Notes: a model not told the origin generated them from the sequence alone. A DNA stretch of 64,000 bases from Syncephalis plumigaleata (GCA_025201365.1 JAIXMF010000005.1:1302001-1366000); one strand, 5' to 3'. Positions 23,254 to 37,816 are shown, numbered from the stretch's first letter. Made by a program: numbers and translations.

Positions 23254-24250
23254 ATGTCAATTGTAGTTGGTACACTAGTGGCAACCGTTCTCTCTTTTAC
23301 TGTCATCGTATTATTGACACCGCTTTCGTCAAAAGGTTTCAGCAAGTCTATCAGTATTATTGTTTACATATCGTCTTCATTTTCAAGCGTCAGTCACTTT
23401 AGTAAGGTATTGCTTTATTGTTATTATCAATGGTGCAGGCTGATCAATCACCTTTATCATCAGTCCCGAAGTTCACCGGAGAAAATGGGTTTCCTGTGGA
23501 CCGTTGGTGCAACCTTGTCGAACAAGTATGGAAAATTAACGATTACAATGAAGCACAGAAAATAGTTTGGGCTGTTCAGCGATTAGGAGGGTCAGCGGCA
23601 GCTTGGCATCAATCCATGCGTGCTAGTCACAAGGCACCTAAGACCTGGAAGCAGTTTAAAAAGGATATCCTCGTACGTTATGGAGGCAATCGGTCAGCTT
23701 CCATCGCTCGGTTGCAGTTATCTAGCTTGTGATGGATGGAGAATCTCGATTTAGAAGAACATATTACCAGGTTCATGGTCATTCGTAGTCGTATCCCCAG
23801 CGCAATAGACGAAGAACTCATTGCGGCATTCCAACAAACACTTCCAGTAGACTATTTGACTGAGTCCCTTCGAGCAAATCCTTGCAGTCTTGATGATACA
23901 TTCCTCAACACACGCGCCCTTTATTATTCTCGGCAACACTGCAGAAGTGAAACGACTCCAAACGAACCAAGAAAGGAAGATAATAGCAATGTCACATCTA
24001 TGGATATTGATGCGTTAGTTCAAGCACTAAACAGTTTAGGATTCCAGAATAATCGAAACAATAACAATCACAGGTATAATAACAACAGTAGTATGCACGG
24101 CGTTGCTATGCGTGTAACGAACTTGGTCACATTGCGAGAAATTGCTTCCAGAGGAATCGCAACAATACCTACAGCAATAATCGTCGTTGGCAATACAATA
24201 ACAATAACAATAGCAATCGTCCGCAAAATAGCAATTTAGAAGTAGATTGA
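23254..24250 (+). mobile_element. LTR-retroelement gag fossil (Ty3/Gypsy-type), left copy
   Basis: About 1 kb of a capsid-like gag region of the Ty3/Gypsy class, with a retrotransposon gag domain (KFTGENGFPVDRWCNLVEQV, VQRLGGSAAAWHQSM) followed by an Asn-rich basic tail. No protease, reverse transcriptase or integrase was recognised around it, and no clear LTR pair. It is a broken fossil with a few breaks, opposite in orientation to the adjoining IleRS fragment. It was duplicated with the whole arm and has a sister copy at 60944-61941. The age is probably older than the duplication. Confidence 0.75.
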
Positions 24251-26700
24251 TCAACATAGGAAATGTACATACTAGATGTTAATGACGTGAACTCGAGAAA
24301 CGACACTCATTAGTAATGGCTTTCGATACTTCTACTGATGACTGGTTCGTCGTTACATCTCTACCAATAAGGATTCCGCCTGGTTTGAGCTGGCCCCACT
24401 CATTCAGGTACGTGCCACTTTAGCGTTACTTACCGTTTCACCTTTGATAAACGGTATATCAGCGCACACATTAATACACTCTGCTGTCTCGACTAATCTC
24501 CTTGACAAATCATTCGTAATAAAATAATCGTAGGTGCTAAACTAAAAAATGAAGTAGAATGTAGCACTATCACTATCAATAAAGCATTTATTGCCAAATA
24601 CAGAATAGCGTGCAATCTAAATGGTAATAATGGCGGCGCCCTTTGCACATACTAGATATATCTTTCTCTCTCTTTTTAAACGTTGTCATACCTTATTTTA
24701 TTATAATACACTATTATGAAACGTTCAAGTAACAAGATCATATATAAGAAATAAAATGAAATGAAATACAAGGATATGATCAAGTTGGATTATCGAAGTG
24801 GGTGTTTATCGACATACTAAATTTCAAAATGAATTACAATGAGGCATCATCAGTACTTACTTGAATCACCAAATGACGATTAACGACGTCATTTTAACAA
24901 ATAAATAGCGCTCGATTCTACAGCTTGCTTAGCTTCGCTTCTTCCTCGCTTCTTCTTTCTTCTTCTTATCCACTTCTCTTTACTCTTTCTTCCTCGCTTC
25001 GCTCATCTCTCATCTTTCATTACTTCACCTCGCTCCACTGCTTCGCTTCTTCTTCGTCTCTTCTCTTTACTTCTTCGCTCTTCTCTTCTCATTACTTCTT
25101 GCTTCTCATCTCATCTCATTACTCTTCTTCTTCTCTCTTCTCTCTTTTCTCACTACTCCTTCTTGTTTGTACATATACATAATAAAATAGGTCAGTGCTC
25201 TGTAAACTGCTTGCGTGCAGCGTAATACTGGAAGTGGTGAAATCCTATCACGGCCAGCGTGAGACGGAGCTTGTAACGAGCTTTCGGTCTTCTATTCGTG
25301 CTTGCTTGCGGGCTTTCGTATGCTTGTATAATACGATGCTATCGCGATGCAATTCTCTTTCCGCTCGTCCTGTTTCATGTGACTCTTTTGAGGCTAACTA
25401 CATGCTGACTAGTTCCGGGAACTGTCCGAGAAAGAGATTGCAGAAACATGCAGCGTCTGTCCTTGTCCCAGGTAATATTTATATTTATCTCACATTGAGG
25501 GATCCTGGCTATAATCTGGGACAGCTGCTGCACTGTTTCTACAGATCATTAAGTTGTAATGTAGCGTGATAGTCCATCTATTATATGAGTATTATGAAAT
25601 GTATTGGATTGCAAATACTTGAACATGTATCTTTATTCTATATTGATATGTGTTTAGGTCAATTTGCCATCATAGTATCACTTAAACGACGCTTGCCATG
25701 ATATTTGACCATCATGTTGCTGCCTTCGCTGGAGAAGGGGCTTAGCTTACTTGATACTGTGGTGACTGGCACTATTTAATGGTATGTTTTCGTGTATGTT
25801 TAATCACTCTTTATTCGCGCTATTCTATTCAAACTGTAATATGCCTATGTACATCAAAATCCTCCCTCCCTTTTTATGTTATGTCCAAACTAGCCCACAT
25901 GTATTTAGATACATTACATTGCTAGTTTACTGATCCCATTGCATGTGCGCGGTTGAATATATCGCGAACGACTACGGCCGTGGCAGCATTGTTCTATGGC
26001 GGTGGTCGCCTAGCCAACAATCATCGTCCATATCAGTCAATGTGTATATGGTCATTGCCACAAGTGTGTGTGTTTCCACTTGTGATCAATGCCCATATAC
26101 CGGCCACCGTAGTCCCTATTGCTAAATGTTGATGTAAGCGCATTTGTGACGACAGCATCCCTATCAACGGCTTCGTAATTAATATGATAGCAGTAATGGT
26201 TACTTGCTAGTATTAATTTGCACAACCACACGAAGCGATGTATGTTCACCTGTGGTGGGTGGACGTACATATGTTGATAGGCACGTACTCCAAATGCAAT
26301 TACATTAATTTTTAGTAATATAGTGATATTTGTCGCAAGACATTCAACTGTATTAGCATGGCGCTTCACTTATGGATGGGAAGGCCCGGTCCGAAGATAG
26401 CGGATATGATGGGGACATAACATATTTTATTACTTTATTACAATCCATTCATTCATTCATTCATAAGTATTAATTACAGGTAAGTTCATTTATTACAATA
26501 CACTAACAATATTACAATTAGAACATTCAACTGTCAACGATATTGACTACATTCCATTCTACATTACTCATTCTACTATTCCGACATTTCTATCAGTAAT
26601 GTAAGCCATTTATTCCATTCTACTACCATTATACACATAACAATAAAGACAAGCTGTTCATTGCTTCATACAATTCATTATTACATTTGCCATTATCGTG
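24251..26700. repeat. non-coding inner part of the left arm
   Basis: Includes a pyrimidine-rich CTTCTTCC/TCTCTT tract at about 24920-25165 (mirrored as a purine tract at 60030-60270). A 25195-25570 stretch has an open frame of unknown nature, and 25570-26700 is AT-rich. The inner boundary with the right arm fades near 26700/58670. No gene was recognised. Confidence 0.6.
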
Positions 26701-26910
26701 CTGTATCAATTTGTATTTCTACAGTGATAATGGTGCTAACAATTACGCAACGTTATTTATAAATAAACTGCAAAAGATAAATGTTAACTGCGCTAATTGG
26801 ATGGAAAAACCCTGTATCATTTCTAGTAGTGTAAACACTCATGGTTTTCCTTTTTCCCTTCCACGATTACTCTGTCATAATTTAACACGATTCTACGTAG
26901 ACCTAAATTT

Positions 26911-28563
26911 ATGGACAAGAAGGTTAACGCACGTAAAAGTACGAATAATACCGGTACGCCTTATTCTAAAAAGAACATGACCGATCAAAAGGATAAGAAG
27001 AAAGCTCCAAAACGACGTAAGGTTGCACATGGTAAGTAAACTGAATTAGCATTGCTTTTCTCTCATATATTTACTTACTTACTTGTCAACACTAGCATGT
27101 GTCTATTGTCGTCGCTCACATATGACATGCGATGATGGTGAGTTATCTAATAGTTAACAAGTAGAAGCGATAGACTAACAACGGCTTAGGTCGTCCATGT
27201 CAACGATGTATCAAGAGAAATATAGGACATTTATGTCATGATGAACACAAATCATCTGATTCATCGAATAATTCGAATAATTCACCAGCAAATAATAATA
27301 ATCGAACGAGTTAGTATAACGACTTGTTAATACTAGTATATAAATATTAATATATATATATATATATATTCATCATTAGAAGCGACGGGGCGACTCTCCA
27401 GCTTCACACCATTGCCAGCTGCACCATTGACCTTTGCTAGTGAGCATGTAGGCGACGAGTTTACTGTCATCAAGTAGGTTACCATTCACGCTTCGTTGTT
27501 ACATCATTAATTGTAGCAATGCAGTGATTTCTTACATAGCCTTGATTCGCATGTCTTTCCTGCATCGTCGTCATCGGCGGTATCGGCATCGGCATCTGCC
27601 ACATTACCGGTCGAGAACACCACGGATAGATTCTTCTTGACGGCGGCAGATCCTTCAGATGGTACACAGGAAGAGAAACTGATGCAAGTAATTAATGCTA
27701 AATATGAGGCTGGATTTCTTAAACCCTACAACTACGTCAATGGATATGCAAGACTTCAAAAGTATATGGAGACACAGTAAGTGGCGTCAATTCTAGATCT
27801 CATGGCAAATACTAATCTCTATTCTATTGCATATTTCATTGCTGCTCCAATGATAGCATGTCCGATATAAGTAAACAACGTATTGTTAATGTGATGGGCA
27901 CATTCCGACCGGCTTTTCGTAAAGTAGCAAAATCACTGACCGATATCGATCTAGTACTTGTAGAAGAGTCGTTTGAACGTTTACTTTTGGTAATGCTACT
28001 ACTATTGTCTAGGAAGCACATGATATGCTATAGCATTTATTGACTGATCAATGTTTTGCATTATAGGATTACGATCGTGTATTTAGTTCCATGGGCATAC
28101 CCGCTTGTTTATGGAGACGTACAGGCGAGATATACAAGGCAAACAATGAATTTGCCGATCTAATTCAAATGCCATTACATCAACTACGCGATGGCAATGT
28201 TTGCATATATGAAGTAGGTCTATACTACGTGACACATATTACATTAACATTGATACTAATCATTTGCAATGATAACAGTTAATGTCAGAAGATTCAGCGG
28301 TTAACTACTGGGAGGTATGTTGTTGATTGACGAATAGTAACAAATAAGCATTATAACCATCTAACTACTATTCTACGTAATAGAAATATGGTAATATCGC
28401 ATTTGATGCAGGTCAAAAGGCGGTACTTACTTCGTGTGTATTAAAGAACAATCTGGATCCACGTAGTAAATTGGAGATATCTTGTTGTTTCTCATTTACT
28501 ATTCGACGTGACAAGTATAACATTCCTACACTAATTGCCGGCAATTTCCTACCTTGCAACTAA
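26911..28563 (+). CDS. ERT1: Zn2Cys6-PAS transcription factor, ERT1/AcuK family
   Basis: Nuclear regulator of gluconeogenesis and non-fermentable carbon use in fungi. It starts MDKKVNARKST with a Lys-rich nuclear signal. The zinc cluster is spread over three exons: ACVYCRRSHMTCDD, then GRPCQRCIKRNIGHLCHDE, giving all six cysteines. After a Ser/Asn-rich linker comes the family-specific block: AADPSDGTQEEKLMQVINAK, YEAGFLKPYNYVNGYARLQK, FRPAFRKVAKSLTDIDLVLV and a PAS domain (VFSSMGIPACLWRRTGEIYK). The end is FSFTIRRDKYNIPTLIAGNF-LPCN-stop at 28561-28563. About 430 residues in eight or nine exons. One exon, LMSEDSAVNYWE, is 36 nt. No frame problems were seen. It is the first gene inside the inverted-repeat arms. 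Confidence 0.95.
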
Positions 28564-28779
28564 TGGACGATATTTACGTATTTTCCTATATAATTTCATT
28601 CTATACTGTTACTTTTCTCCACCATTTCAATATACTTTATTTGAAGAATCAATGGATTAGTTAACATGATCGATGTATCATCACTATTTCTTATATGTAT
28701 ATGTATATATATATTTATAGTGATGTAGGCAGACAAACAAACTACTTGCACTTGCACTAGTAATTGTAGTAATATTTAA

Positions 28780-30371
28780 TTATGCTTCATGTTCGCCACC
28801 TTGATTGAGCTGTGCCAATGCCGCTTGTACAATTTGACATTTACGCATGAGTCGTTTGACAGAGTGCAATACAAGTTCTGGTGGTGTCATGGCACCCGTA
28901 GATTCTACATTAACTGTAGATTCATTAACGATTAGCTTACAATAAACGAGATCATATACATATTTACTTACAAATGAAATGAGTTGGATTATGCATGATT
29001 TTAACCTTGTTCTTGAATTCATCATGACGTAATGCCTCACGATTCATCGTACACAAACGAGCATTGTCCACTTTAGCCTTGCGTACACCTATGCAGCAAT
29101 AAGAAATAGTAATAAAATACTAGTATGTTAGCCATTGGTGCATGAATAAACGATCAACTATTGTCGAACTTGCCTCGTTCTTTTACAACTTTAATGACAC
29201 CAGGTACAAAACATTTGGCAAACTTATCGGCATCTTCATTGGTGATATCCTCCTTGATAAGAATCTCTGGCATCAATCGATAATAAGCGGTAGCTATTGT
29301 ATAATGCATTAGAGAATGATCATGCTATACATATCAATACTATTGTTCAGTATAGTATACTTGCCTACAGGTGAGAATTTGGCATGATCACGACCAATTC
29401 CTTTTTGACAGTGTAGTTCAGCTTGAATACTCTATGATTACTATTAATATGGTTAATATCATATACTATCAATCACATACCTGTCCTGGTCGTAATTTGG
29501 CTATTAAAATTGATTTATACGCAGCACGAATGGGATTCTTTTCAAATTGAATCGCTTGATTACCCTTGGGCTCCCATACTAAATCTCTTGAATATACTAT
29601 TATAATCATTAATGCATTAATTATAATTACATGAACTACAACAATGATAGCAATACTAACCGTTGGCATTTACCACTTTGTTCGTTTGTGAATCTATATA
29701 ACAATCGGCATTCAATTTAAATACAATGGTATTTAGATCGGTGGCCTCAGCATCTAGAAATATTCATTTAGTATTATAACATGCTTCATTATTAACATCT
29801 GCATCAGTATTGACTAACCTCCTTTCCATTGGAATTGCGTTGGATCTACTTTAATTGGAATCAATCCCAATCGATGAGCCAACACTTCATCATGAATGAC
29901 CGATGTGTTCTGTAGCATGAACACAGTTTCTATGGCCATTGTTGGAATCTATCACGTATTATCAATGATTAGATGACTAAACTGTATAATCCCCTTAGAC
30001 AAATGTACAGAGGAGTACAACTTACTTCAGCCATTAGGATACGTCGAATGGCATTGGTAATGGGTGCTTCCACATTGACCATATCAAATTCCATGGCTCG
30101 ACATGAAACACGCACAATATTGATGGAGAAGGACTAGTACAGAAAGTATTAGTTACAGTCAACGATATTAGTCATTATCGTTCATTGTTGATTACCTTGG
30201 CAAAGTTATCAAGGCTCCATGTCTCGTTAGATTCGTGATGTCGCTATTACGCGTGTATTACTACCGGTCAGATAATAGTCCCTTGTTGCTTTTTTGTAAT
30301 TGTCTACTTACATTATTGACGTGATCACTCTCCAGTACAATCTTTCCCTCAGTACTACCCACTGGACTCAT
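28780..30371 (-). CDS. RPC40: RNA polymerases I and III subunit RPAC1 (AC40)
   Basis: Alpha-like assembly subunit shared by Pol I and Pol III, partner of AC19. It starts at 30371 ([20 protein letters not shown]). Family blocks are [120 protein letters not shown] and the C-terminal [17 protein letters not shown]. The end is GGEHEA-stop at 28780-28782. It has about nine exons with short introns and the normal length of roughly 340 residues. It sits tail-to-tail with ERT1 and head-to-head with RIO2 (243 bp between starts). Confidence 0.93.
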
Positions 30372-30614
30372 ATTGACCTAGTATGACGTTGTAGTAGTAA
30401 TATATAGACGATGAGAAGTTGCAATAGAAAAGCAGTTCAAAAAGAAATAGAGTAGGATGGAAATCAATAAAAAGATGCAAGTTTTTTTCTTTTTTTTTAC
30501 TGCCATCAATTTCTTCTCGTTCATAGTTTGACCACACACTTGAATGACCGTTACCACCAATAATTATCACCCTATTTGACTATATAGTATTGCAACGGTA
30601 TAATCACAGTCAGT

Positions 30615-32252
<1,638 letters not shown>

Positions 32253-32355
32253 ATATCAAGTGATTATGACAATGAATTATGCAAATCATACTAGTATAAT
32301 AAACACATCTAGCTTATAGTTATTAGGTAAAAACAATTCCCTTAGTAGGATCTAT

Positions 32356-33512
32356 TTATTTCTTATGCTTCTTGGGAGCTGGTGCATCCTCTTCATCCTC
32401 TTCGTCTTCCGTGTCCTCAATGTCCTCTTCTTCATCAACATCGCTTATGTCATCATCCATATCATCGGATGTAGCAGAGTTGAATAGACTATTATTGCAT
32501 AGATGCATATAAGTTATACTATATATATATCTATACAATTGTAATTACCTAATAGCATCAGGGAAGATGTCATTGGCTATTTGCGCACCCAAGTTCAATG
32601 GATCTTCCTCCGAGGCAAACCATGTAAAGAAGCCAGGTAGCAAGAGTGTGGTGACATCATCCTCATCAGCATCATCTTCGTCTTTAGTAATGATAAGGCT
32701 CTATTGCAATGACATTAGTATTTATATACATATACATATACATATACAATAGCTATTTACCTTGCCCTCTTTCCAGTCAATCTCAGCCTTGGTTGTCGTA
32801 TATCTCTCCTCTTCCAACTTGAATGATTTGGAGATTTCGGTATTGGTGAAGAATTCGTTTTCAGCAAATGACTATAGTGATAATACACACACACATCAAT
32901 TAGGGATACCTATATGAAACTTCTTTTCTATTACTTACAAGAACAATCTTGAAATCTGCTGGATTACTTTCATCACGCTCCACCATTACACCAGTAAGAT
33001 GAGAGAATGCCTAATGAAATACGAGATACATTAGTAATTGATCTACTATAATCATCAATCTACATACCTCCTCGTCACCTGGCATCAATAAACCATCTAT
33101 ATTGAATATATAATTGTTAATATTATATTACAGATGCGCTATAACTAAACAGAGTAAATTACCAATAACGCCAGCGGTTTGCAACTAGATTTATAGTACA
33201 TCACATATTAATTATATATATATACAATTAAAGTAGTAATAATGCGACTTACAACAATCGACCAGAATCCATCGATTTTGTTAACACACTCGGCGCGTTC
33301 CTTGTAGAGTGATGCTTTTTCAAGCTCGAATTTACCCGTCAACTTGGCCTTCTCGTTCTCTATACGTGTACACGTATGGTTCAATAACTATTCGTATATA
33401 ATGTGTATACTATGACAGAATACTTACGGAAACGTAGCTCAATCTTGTTAAGCTTCTCCTCAATCTTCTCAGCTTCTGCCAAAGCGTTATCGAATGGATG
33501 AGCGTCAGACAT
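32356..33512 (-). CDS. SET/TAF-I-type nucleosome assembly protein
   Basis: NAP-family histone chaperone, closest in layout to SET (TAF-I), with VPS75 as the alternative. It starts at 33512 (MSDAHPFDNALAEAEKIEEK) with a dimerisation coiled coil (LNKIELRFRENEKAKLTGKF). The NAP earmuff core follows: FWSIVLQTAGVIDGLLMPGD, EEAFSHLTGVMVERDE, ADFKIVLSFAENEFFTN, TEIDWK-type KAEIDWKEGKSL and SFFTW-type GFFTWFASEEDP. A highly acidic tail (DDMDDDISDVDEEEDIED) and a basic KKHKK end follow, with the stop at 32356-32358. It is convergent with RIO2, with 103 bp between the stop codons. No frame problems were seen. Confidence 0.9.
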
Positions 33513-33959
33513 GATAATTGCAATTATTGAAGGAAAGTCGCTTAAGAATTGGACAGAAAGTACGTTTCACGAGGTGACAATAAGAAATGAAACGAGAAAG
33601 AGAACGAGAAGGAAAAAAAGAGCGAAAGGAAGGAGAGGCAAAAGAAAAACAATCGAATAGCGCTAATTTTGGCAAATAGGACAATTGAACGGTGTTCCTT
33701 TTTTTAATTCCTCTTCCTATTAGGAGTACTCTTTTTACCACTCGTCATCATAGAAAAGAAAAGAGGAAAAAAATTAAAACCACTTTGAACCAGTTCCATT
33801 CCATCCAGTATTTCTATAGGGTGGATGGTGACTGTGTGTGTATACATGATATACGCGTAAGTATGTATCACATATAGGATACACTCTTTTCAATACATAT
33901 TACCTTTGATTAAACGATATTACACTTACAGATAATACACACTGGCAATAACGACTACT

Positions 33960-35792
33960 ATGGGTAAGCTATTGGAAGATTGAACGTTCATTACTCTCGT
34001 GATTAATGGCGTATTCTCTCTCTTTCTCTCTCTCTATTGGAAGATTCGCAAACTTGTCCGTTATGCTTGAAAACAGTGGCACCCTCCAATTATGAACGAC
34101 ATTACCGTAAAGAATTGGCAGCACTTGCCATACCTCAACTACCGCAACAAGTAGCATCAACAACTGGAAAGAGTGATAGTACAAGGTAAGTTCAATATTC
34201 CATATCTCATAGTCATCAATATCCATGTTAATCGTTCGATGATAGTCAACTAGGTAAACGTGGTGCGGCCATAGCGGCAAAGAGTCGTATTCTTGGTGAA
34301 TCAATATCTACAAAGGAAACACCTGAACAAGCAAGTGTACTCATCCTATTTACTCTATTACTGTACTAATTGAATGTAATATTAGGTTATTAGTAAAGTA
34401 AAGCGTCAGATTGATCAGCGTGACAAATGGTTGACATCAGGTAATCATCATTAGTATTAGCAAGAATGACAATATATATATATGTGCTAATCTATTCAAT
34501 TAGATGGCACTTCCAACAATAACAACAACAACAACAATGATACTAGTATAAACAACGTTAGTAGTAATTATGAACAAACTGCTACCGATTTCTTATTATT
34601 ACAAAGTGGAGCATCATCCGAGACAATAGGTAGATATATAGATGTAGATTAGAATACATAAAGTATGTCATCACATTGACAAGTCATCTAACATAACATT
34701 TGATGTAATGATCAAGAATCGACGTGTTTCATGTGTGGCGCGGCATTATCCGGAGATCTAGTACAGATTAATGCACATATTGATCGATGTCTAGCTAATC
34801 CAGAAGCATCCTCTGTCCTGGTGTGTATTATATTGATTACAAATAGAATACAATAGAATCACTAACATATATATGTGTGTATATATTGAATATTAGACAA
34901 CTACTGCTAGTACTACTGCTGCTACTGCCGCTACATCTTCTCAGTCCACTGATACAGACATGACATTTGAAGAGTATACATGGGCGGGTCAGACACGCGT
35001 ACGAGTTACTTCAATGCTCGAGGGAGGTGCTGCAGGTAATATTGTAATAGTAACATACTGCTCATTATTGCTTATTTAACATAAATGCATTGCCTTTATA
35101 GCACTTGCCAGTAATACTGGTCGTCGTGTTGAAGAAGACACCAATGAAGAGTTGGACATTGATTTGGATGATACGGAACAATATGGTGCACAACAATATC
35201 CTTTCTAAATGATAAATTGATATATATATATATATAGTTGATAGATAATAGTTATTACTTAACCATATAGCACGTATACCGAAGATGACGTACGTCGAGT
35301 AATGAACGAAGAAAGTATGGAATCTACTGCCACGTATGTATATACCAAGATATATTATGTCATCGATTGTATAATACCAATGATTAAATGTATGATGATT
35401 AGTGAAACACCAATGGATACAGAAGCATTGCCCGTAACCACCTTTAATCTAGCATCACCTGTCATTACTGATGATCTGGCTCGAGCCAACCTACTAATTG
35501 CTTCACTTAAGGATCGTATTAGACAACAGGTAATCTAATAGGCAGACCATTTATTTGTTTATTTACTTTTATTAATATCATGATGATGATTACTACTACT
35601 TAGGAACAACTCATTTCAAATACTGGCAAATGTTTAATCTGCATGGACAGTTACAAAAAACCGACTACCTCGATTGTATGCTGGCATGTCTACTGCGAGA
35701 CATGTTGGTTACAAAGTCTAGGTGCCAAGAAAGTATGTCCTCAATGTCAGACCATTACGCAACCGGCCGATCTACGTCGTATTTACTTTTGA
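33960..35792 (+). CDS. RING-type E3 ubiquitin ligase, RNF220-like
   Basis: Predicted ubiquitin ligase. The first coding exon is only ATGG (33960-33963). The next begins DSQTCPLCLKTV, a zinc-binding motif repeated later as CFMCGAALSGD with its His/Cys pair. The RNF220-specific middle reads EEYTWAGQTRVRVTSMLEGG and, after an acidic stretch, EQYGAQQYTEDDVRR. The C-terminal RING is CLICMDSYKKPTTSIVCWHV, YCETCWLQSLGAKKVCPQC, TITQPADLRRIYF-stop at 35790-35792, very close to animal RNF220. The QQ-YTE join requires removal of a U12-type AT-AC intron at 35196-35273. A coiled-coil-like helix (LIASLKDRIRQQEQ) precedes the RING. No lesions were seen. Confidence 0.88.
35196..35273 (+). other. minor-class (U12-type) AT-AC intron
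   Basis: A 78-nt intron in the RNF220-like gene. It starts ATATCCTTT, a full match to the U12 donor consensus. It carries TTACTTAAC at 35255-35263, eight of nine matches to the TTCCTTAAC branch site, and ends in AC 10-12 nt after the branch adenosines. Splicing as AT-AC gives GGT GCA CAA CAG TAT ACC, encoding GAQQYTE, the conserved RNF220 reading. The neighbouring AG at 35269-35270 gives a different frame. Confidence 0.9.
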
Positions 35793-35930
35793 TGTGCAGT
35801 GCCACCACCACCACCACCACAGCATTCACTACGTTCACGTCGTTTCTTTGCTGCCAAGTCGCTGATAATTACAGGTGGATTATCATTAATCTCGTGTTTA
35901 TTCGTTAAATGGAGTTCTATGGTTATGCAC

Positions 35931-35967
<37 letters not shown>

Positions 35968-36017
35968 AAATTAGTCTTTGAAATAGCAAACAATAACAAC
36001 GACATATGTCTCTCTAT

Positions 36018-36345
36018 CTACTTACGATAAGTATTGGGTTTATTTTCCATACGTGTTGCTTGTGCCACATTACGCTCTAGTATCGAGGCTACCTCTCGAC
36101 CAAATGCCAATGCCTTTTGAATCTTTTCTGGATCAGTTTCCGTTCGTAATTGCTCAAATTGCTCGCGTGTACGTTGATGAGCCGCTATTTCAGAAATAGT
36201 CAATAGATTGCGTTTACTACTCCTATTACTACTACTATTACTATTTACCTTGAATAACAGCATGATCTTGCTTGAACGTATATCGCTGTGTCCGTAGTAA
36301 AAGACGGTACACGCTTCTTGCTTGTTGTTGTAACTGAGAATTCAT
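36018..36345 (-). CDS. LYR-motif mitochondrial protein, MZM1/LYRM7-like
   Basis: Small mitochondrial assembly factor of the LYR family. MZM1/LYRM7 chaperones the Rieske Fe-S protein into complex III. Exon 1 (36249-36345) is MNSQLQQQARSVYRLLLRTQ RYTFKQDHAVIQ with a YRLLLR LYR-like motif. Exon 2 (36018-36184) reads AAHQRTREQFEQLRTETDPE and ALAFGREVASILERNVAQAT, matching the family's later helices, and ends TYRK-stop at 36018-36020. The product is about 88 residues, slightly shorter than typical. The 63-nt intron has GTAAAT/TAG borders. Other LYR proteins cannot be excluded. It is head-to-head with ATP12, with about 100 bp between starts. Confidence 0.75.
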
Positions 36346-36443
36346 CGTAGAAATATATAGAAGAAGAATGAGAAAGTTGTATTGCGAAGCGGTGATTTCT
36401 CGATTTTCTTTTCTCTTCCGTCTCCCTCCACTACAACCTGAAT

Positions 36444-37658
36444 ATGTTGTTGCTACGTTCCTCTTTGACGCGTATTACCACGCAATACCGTCCAAATGCC
36501 TCAAAGACAGCATTACGACTTATGACCACTAGTGTAGTATGTCGAAATGACAGTGCAAGTAGGAACAAGTATATGTATACCTAACTGAATCTATTACTAA
36601 CACATATAACATATAGCTAAATCTATTAAACGATTCTGGAAACAAGCGGATATCAAGGAAGAAACAGGTAGGAGTAGCAGAACTAGACAATACTGATAGT
36701 ATACAAGGCACTGTATTAATGCAAACATAGATGGTATTCAAGTATTACTTGATAAACGCTCGTTAAAAACACCCGGTGGACAAGCATGTCGTCTACCAAC
36801 AAGTGATATTTGCAGTGCACTAGCTGTAGCAGGAGAATGGGAAGGAGCAGTAGAACAATTGAAACCACATGGACTAACCATGGTAAGTATATATATATAT
36901 AGAGAGAGAGACTACATTTACATGGCTAACTATACTATTACTGCTACTATTGTTACTATAAAGACATCTATCGTTGCTCGTGCAATTGATACATTTCATG
37001 ATAATGAGGAACGAACCAAGGCTATCGATAAATTAGTAGCATTCCTACATAGGGATACACTTTGGTAACTGATACATATTAATTTAATTGTATATCTAGC
37101 AATGTTAATAATGAACTATACTTAGTTATCAACATGATCATCCAAGTACATTAGTTGAACTACAATCATTGCATTGGGAACCATTAGTAAACTGGGCACG
37201 ACAACACTATCAAGTTGAACTAACAGTGACCGATAGTATTATGGGTATACAACAACCGAAGCCTACTGTTGATAAATTACGAGCAGTAGTAACTAGTTTC
37301 TCGCCATTGAAACTTGCAGGTAAGTGCCACTATTGATACTATGATTATTACTATTTACTCATTATACTGCTGTTACTAGCCTTTGAACAAGCAGTTCTAG
37401 CCTCAAAATCATTTATTATTGCATTGGCATTGAGTGAACGACACATCAATGTACAACAAGCGGTAGAGGCATCTCAAGCTGAAGTACTCGCCCAGATTAA
37501 ACAATGGGGTATGGTAGAGGATGGTAAGAAGTGTAATACAATATTGAATAACAATGAAATGAAGTATAATGATTACTTGTTATTTAGGACATGATTTGGA
37601 TTTCGAATTACTACATCAACAATTGGGTGCTGCATCATGTGCCTTTATAACTCGGTAA
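36444..37658 (+). CDS. ATP12: ATP synthase F1 assembly chaperone ATP12
   Basis: Mitochondrial chaperone that binds free F1 alpha subunit. The start at 36444 (MLLLRSSLTRITTQYRP) is a plausible mitochondrial presequence. The body matches the family: KSIKRFWKQADIKEE, GIQVLLDKRSLKTPGGQACR LPTSD, AVAGEWEGAVEQLKPHGLTM, TSIVARAIDTFHDNEERTKA, LLxFLxxDTLCY-type KLVAFLHRDTLCYQHDHP, WARQHYQVELTVTDSIMGI and KSFIIALALSERHINVQQAV. The stop is at 37656-37658. Exon 1 ends in phase 0 whereas exon 2 needs phase 1, so a base is probably missing in exon 1. All later junctions are in frame. Confidence 0.93.
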
Positions 37659-37816
37659 TAAACAGTGACATTTATTCATCTTCTATAGAATGCAATAATG
37701 GTTACTCCTTCATTCTTTAACATGTTAATTCTTATGTACTGATCCATATAGTGTTGGATCTATATACATATAAATATATATTAGTATATTAGTATATACA
37801 TCGTAGATTATTAGTA

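Larger units (their letters stand above)
21191..26700 (+). repeat. left arm of a 5.5-kb inverted duplication
   Basis: From 21191 onwards the sequence is the reverse complement of 64000 downwards. Checkpoints are: 21671 with 63523; 23254 with 61941; 24240 with 60950; 25180 with 60010; 25740 with 59515; 26410-26530 with 58950-58810; and 26640 with 58730. At the outer end about 12 mismatches were counted by eye in 240 aligned bases, mostly transitions, so roughly 95 percent identity there. Identity falls towards the inner end. The right arm continues past the window. The arm contains an IleRS 3' fragment, a gag fossil and a pyrimidine tract. Confidence 0.93.

Noticed and set aside
24925-25182. 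Ser/Leu-rich open frame (and its mirror at 60004-60267)
   Set aside because: Translation of a CTT/TCC pyrimidine tract; low complexity.
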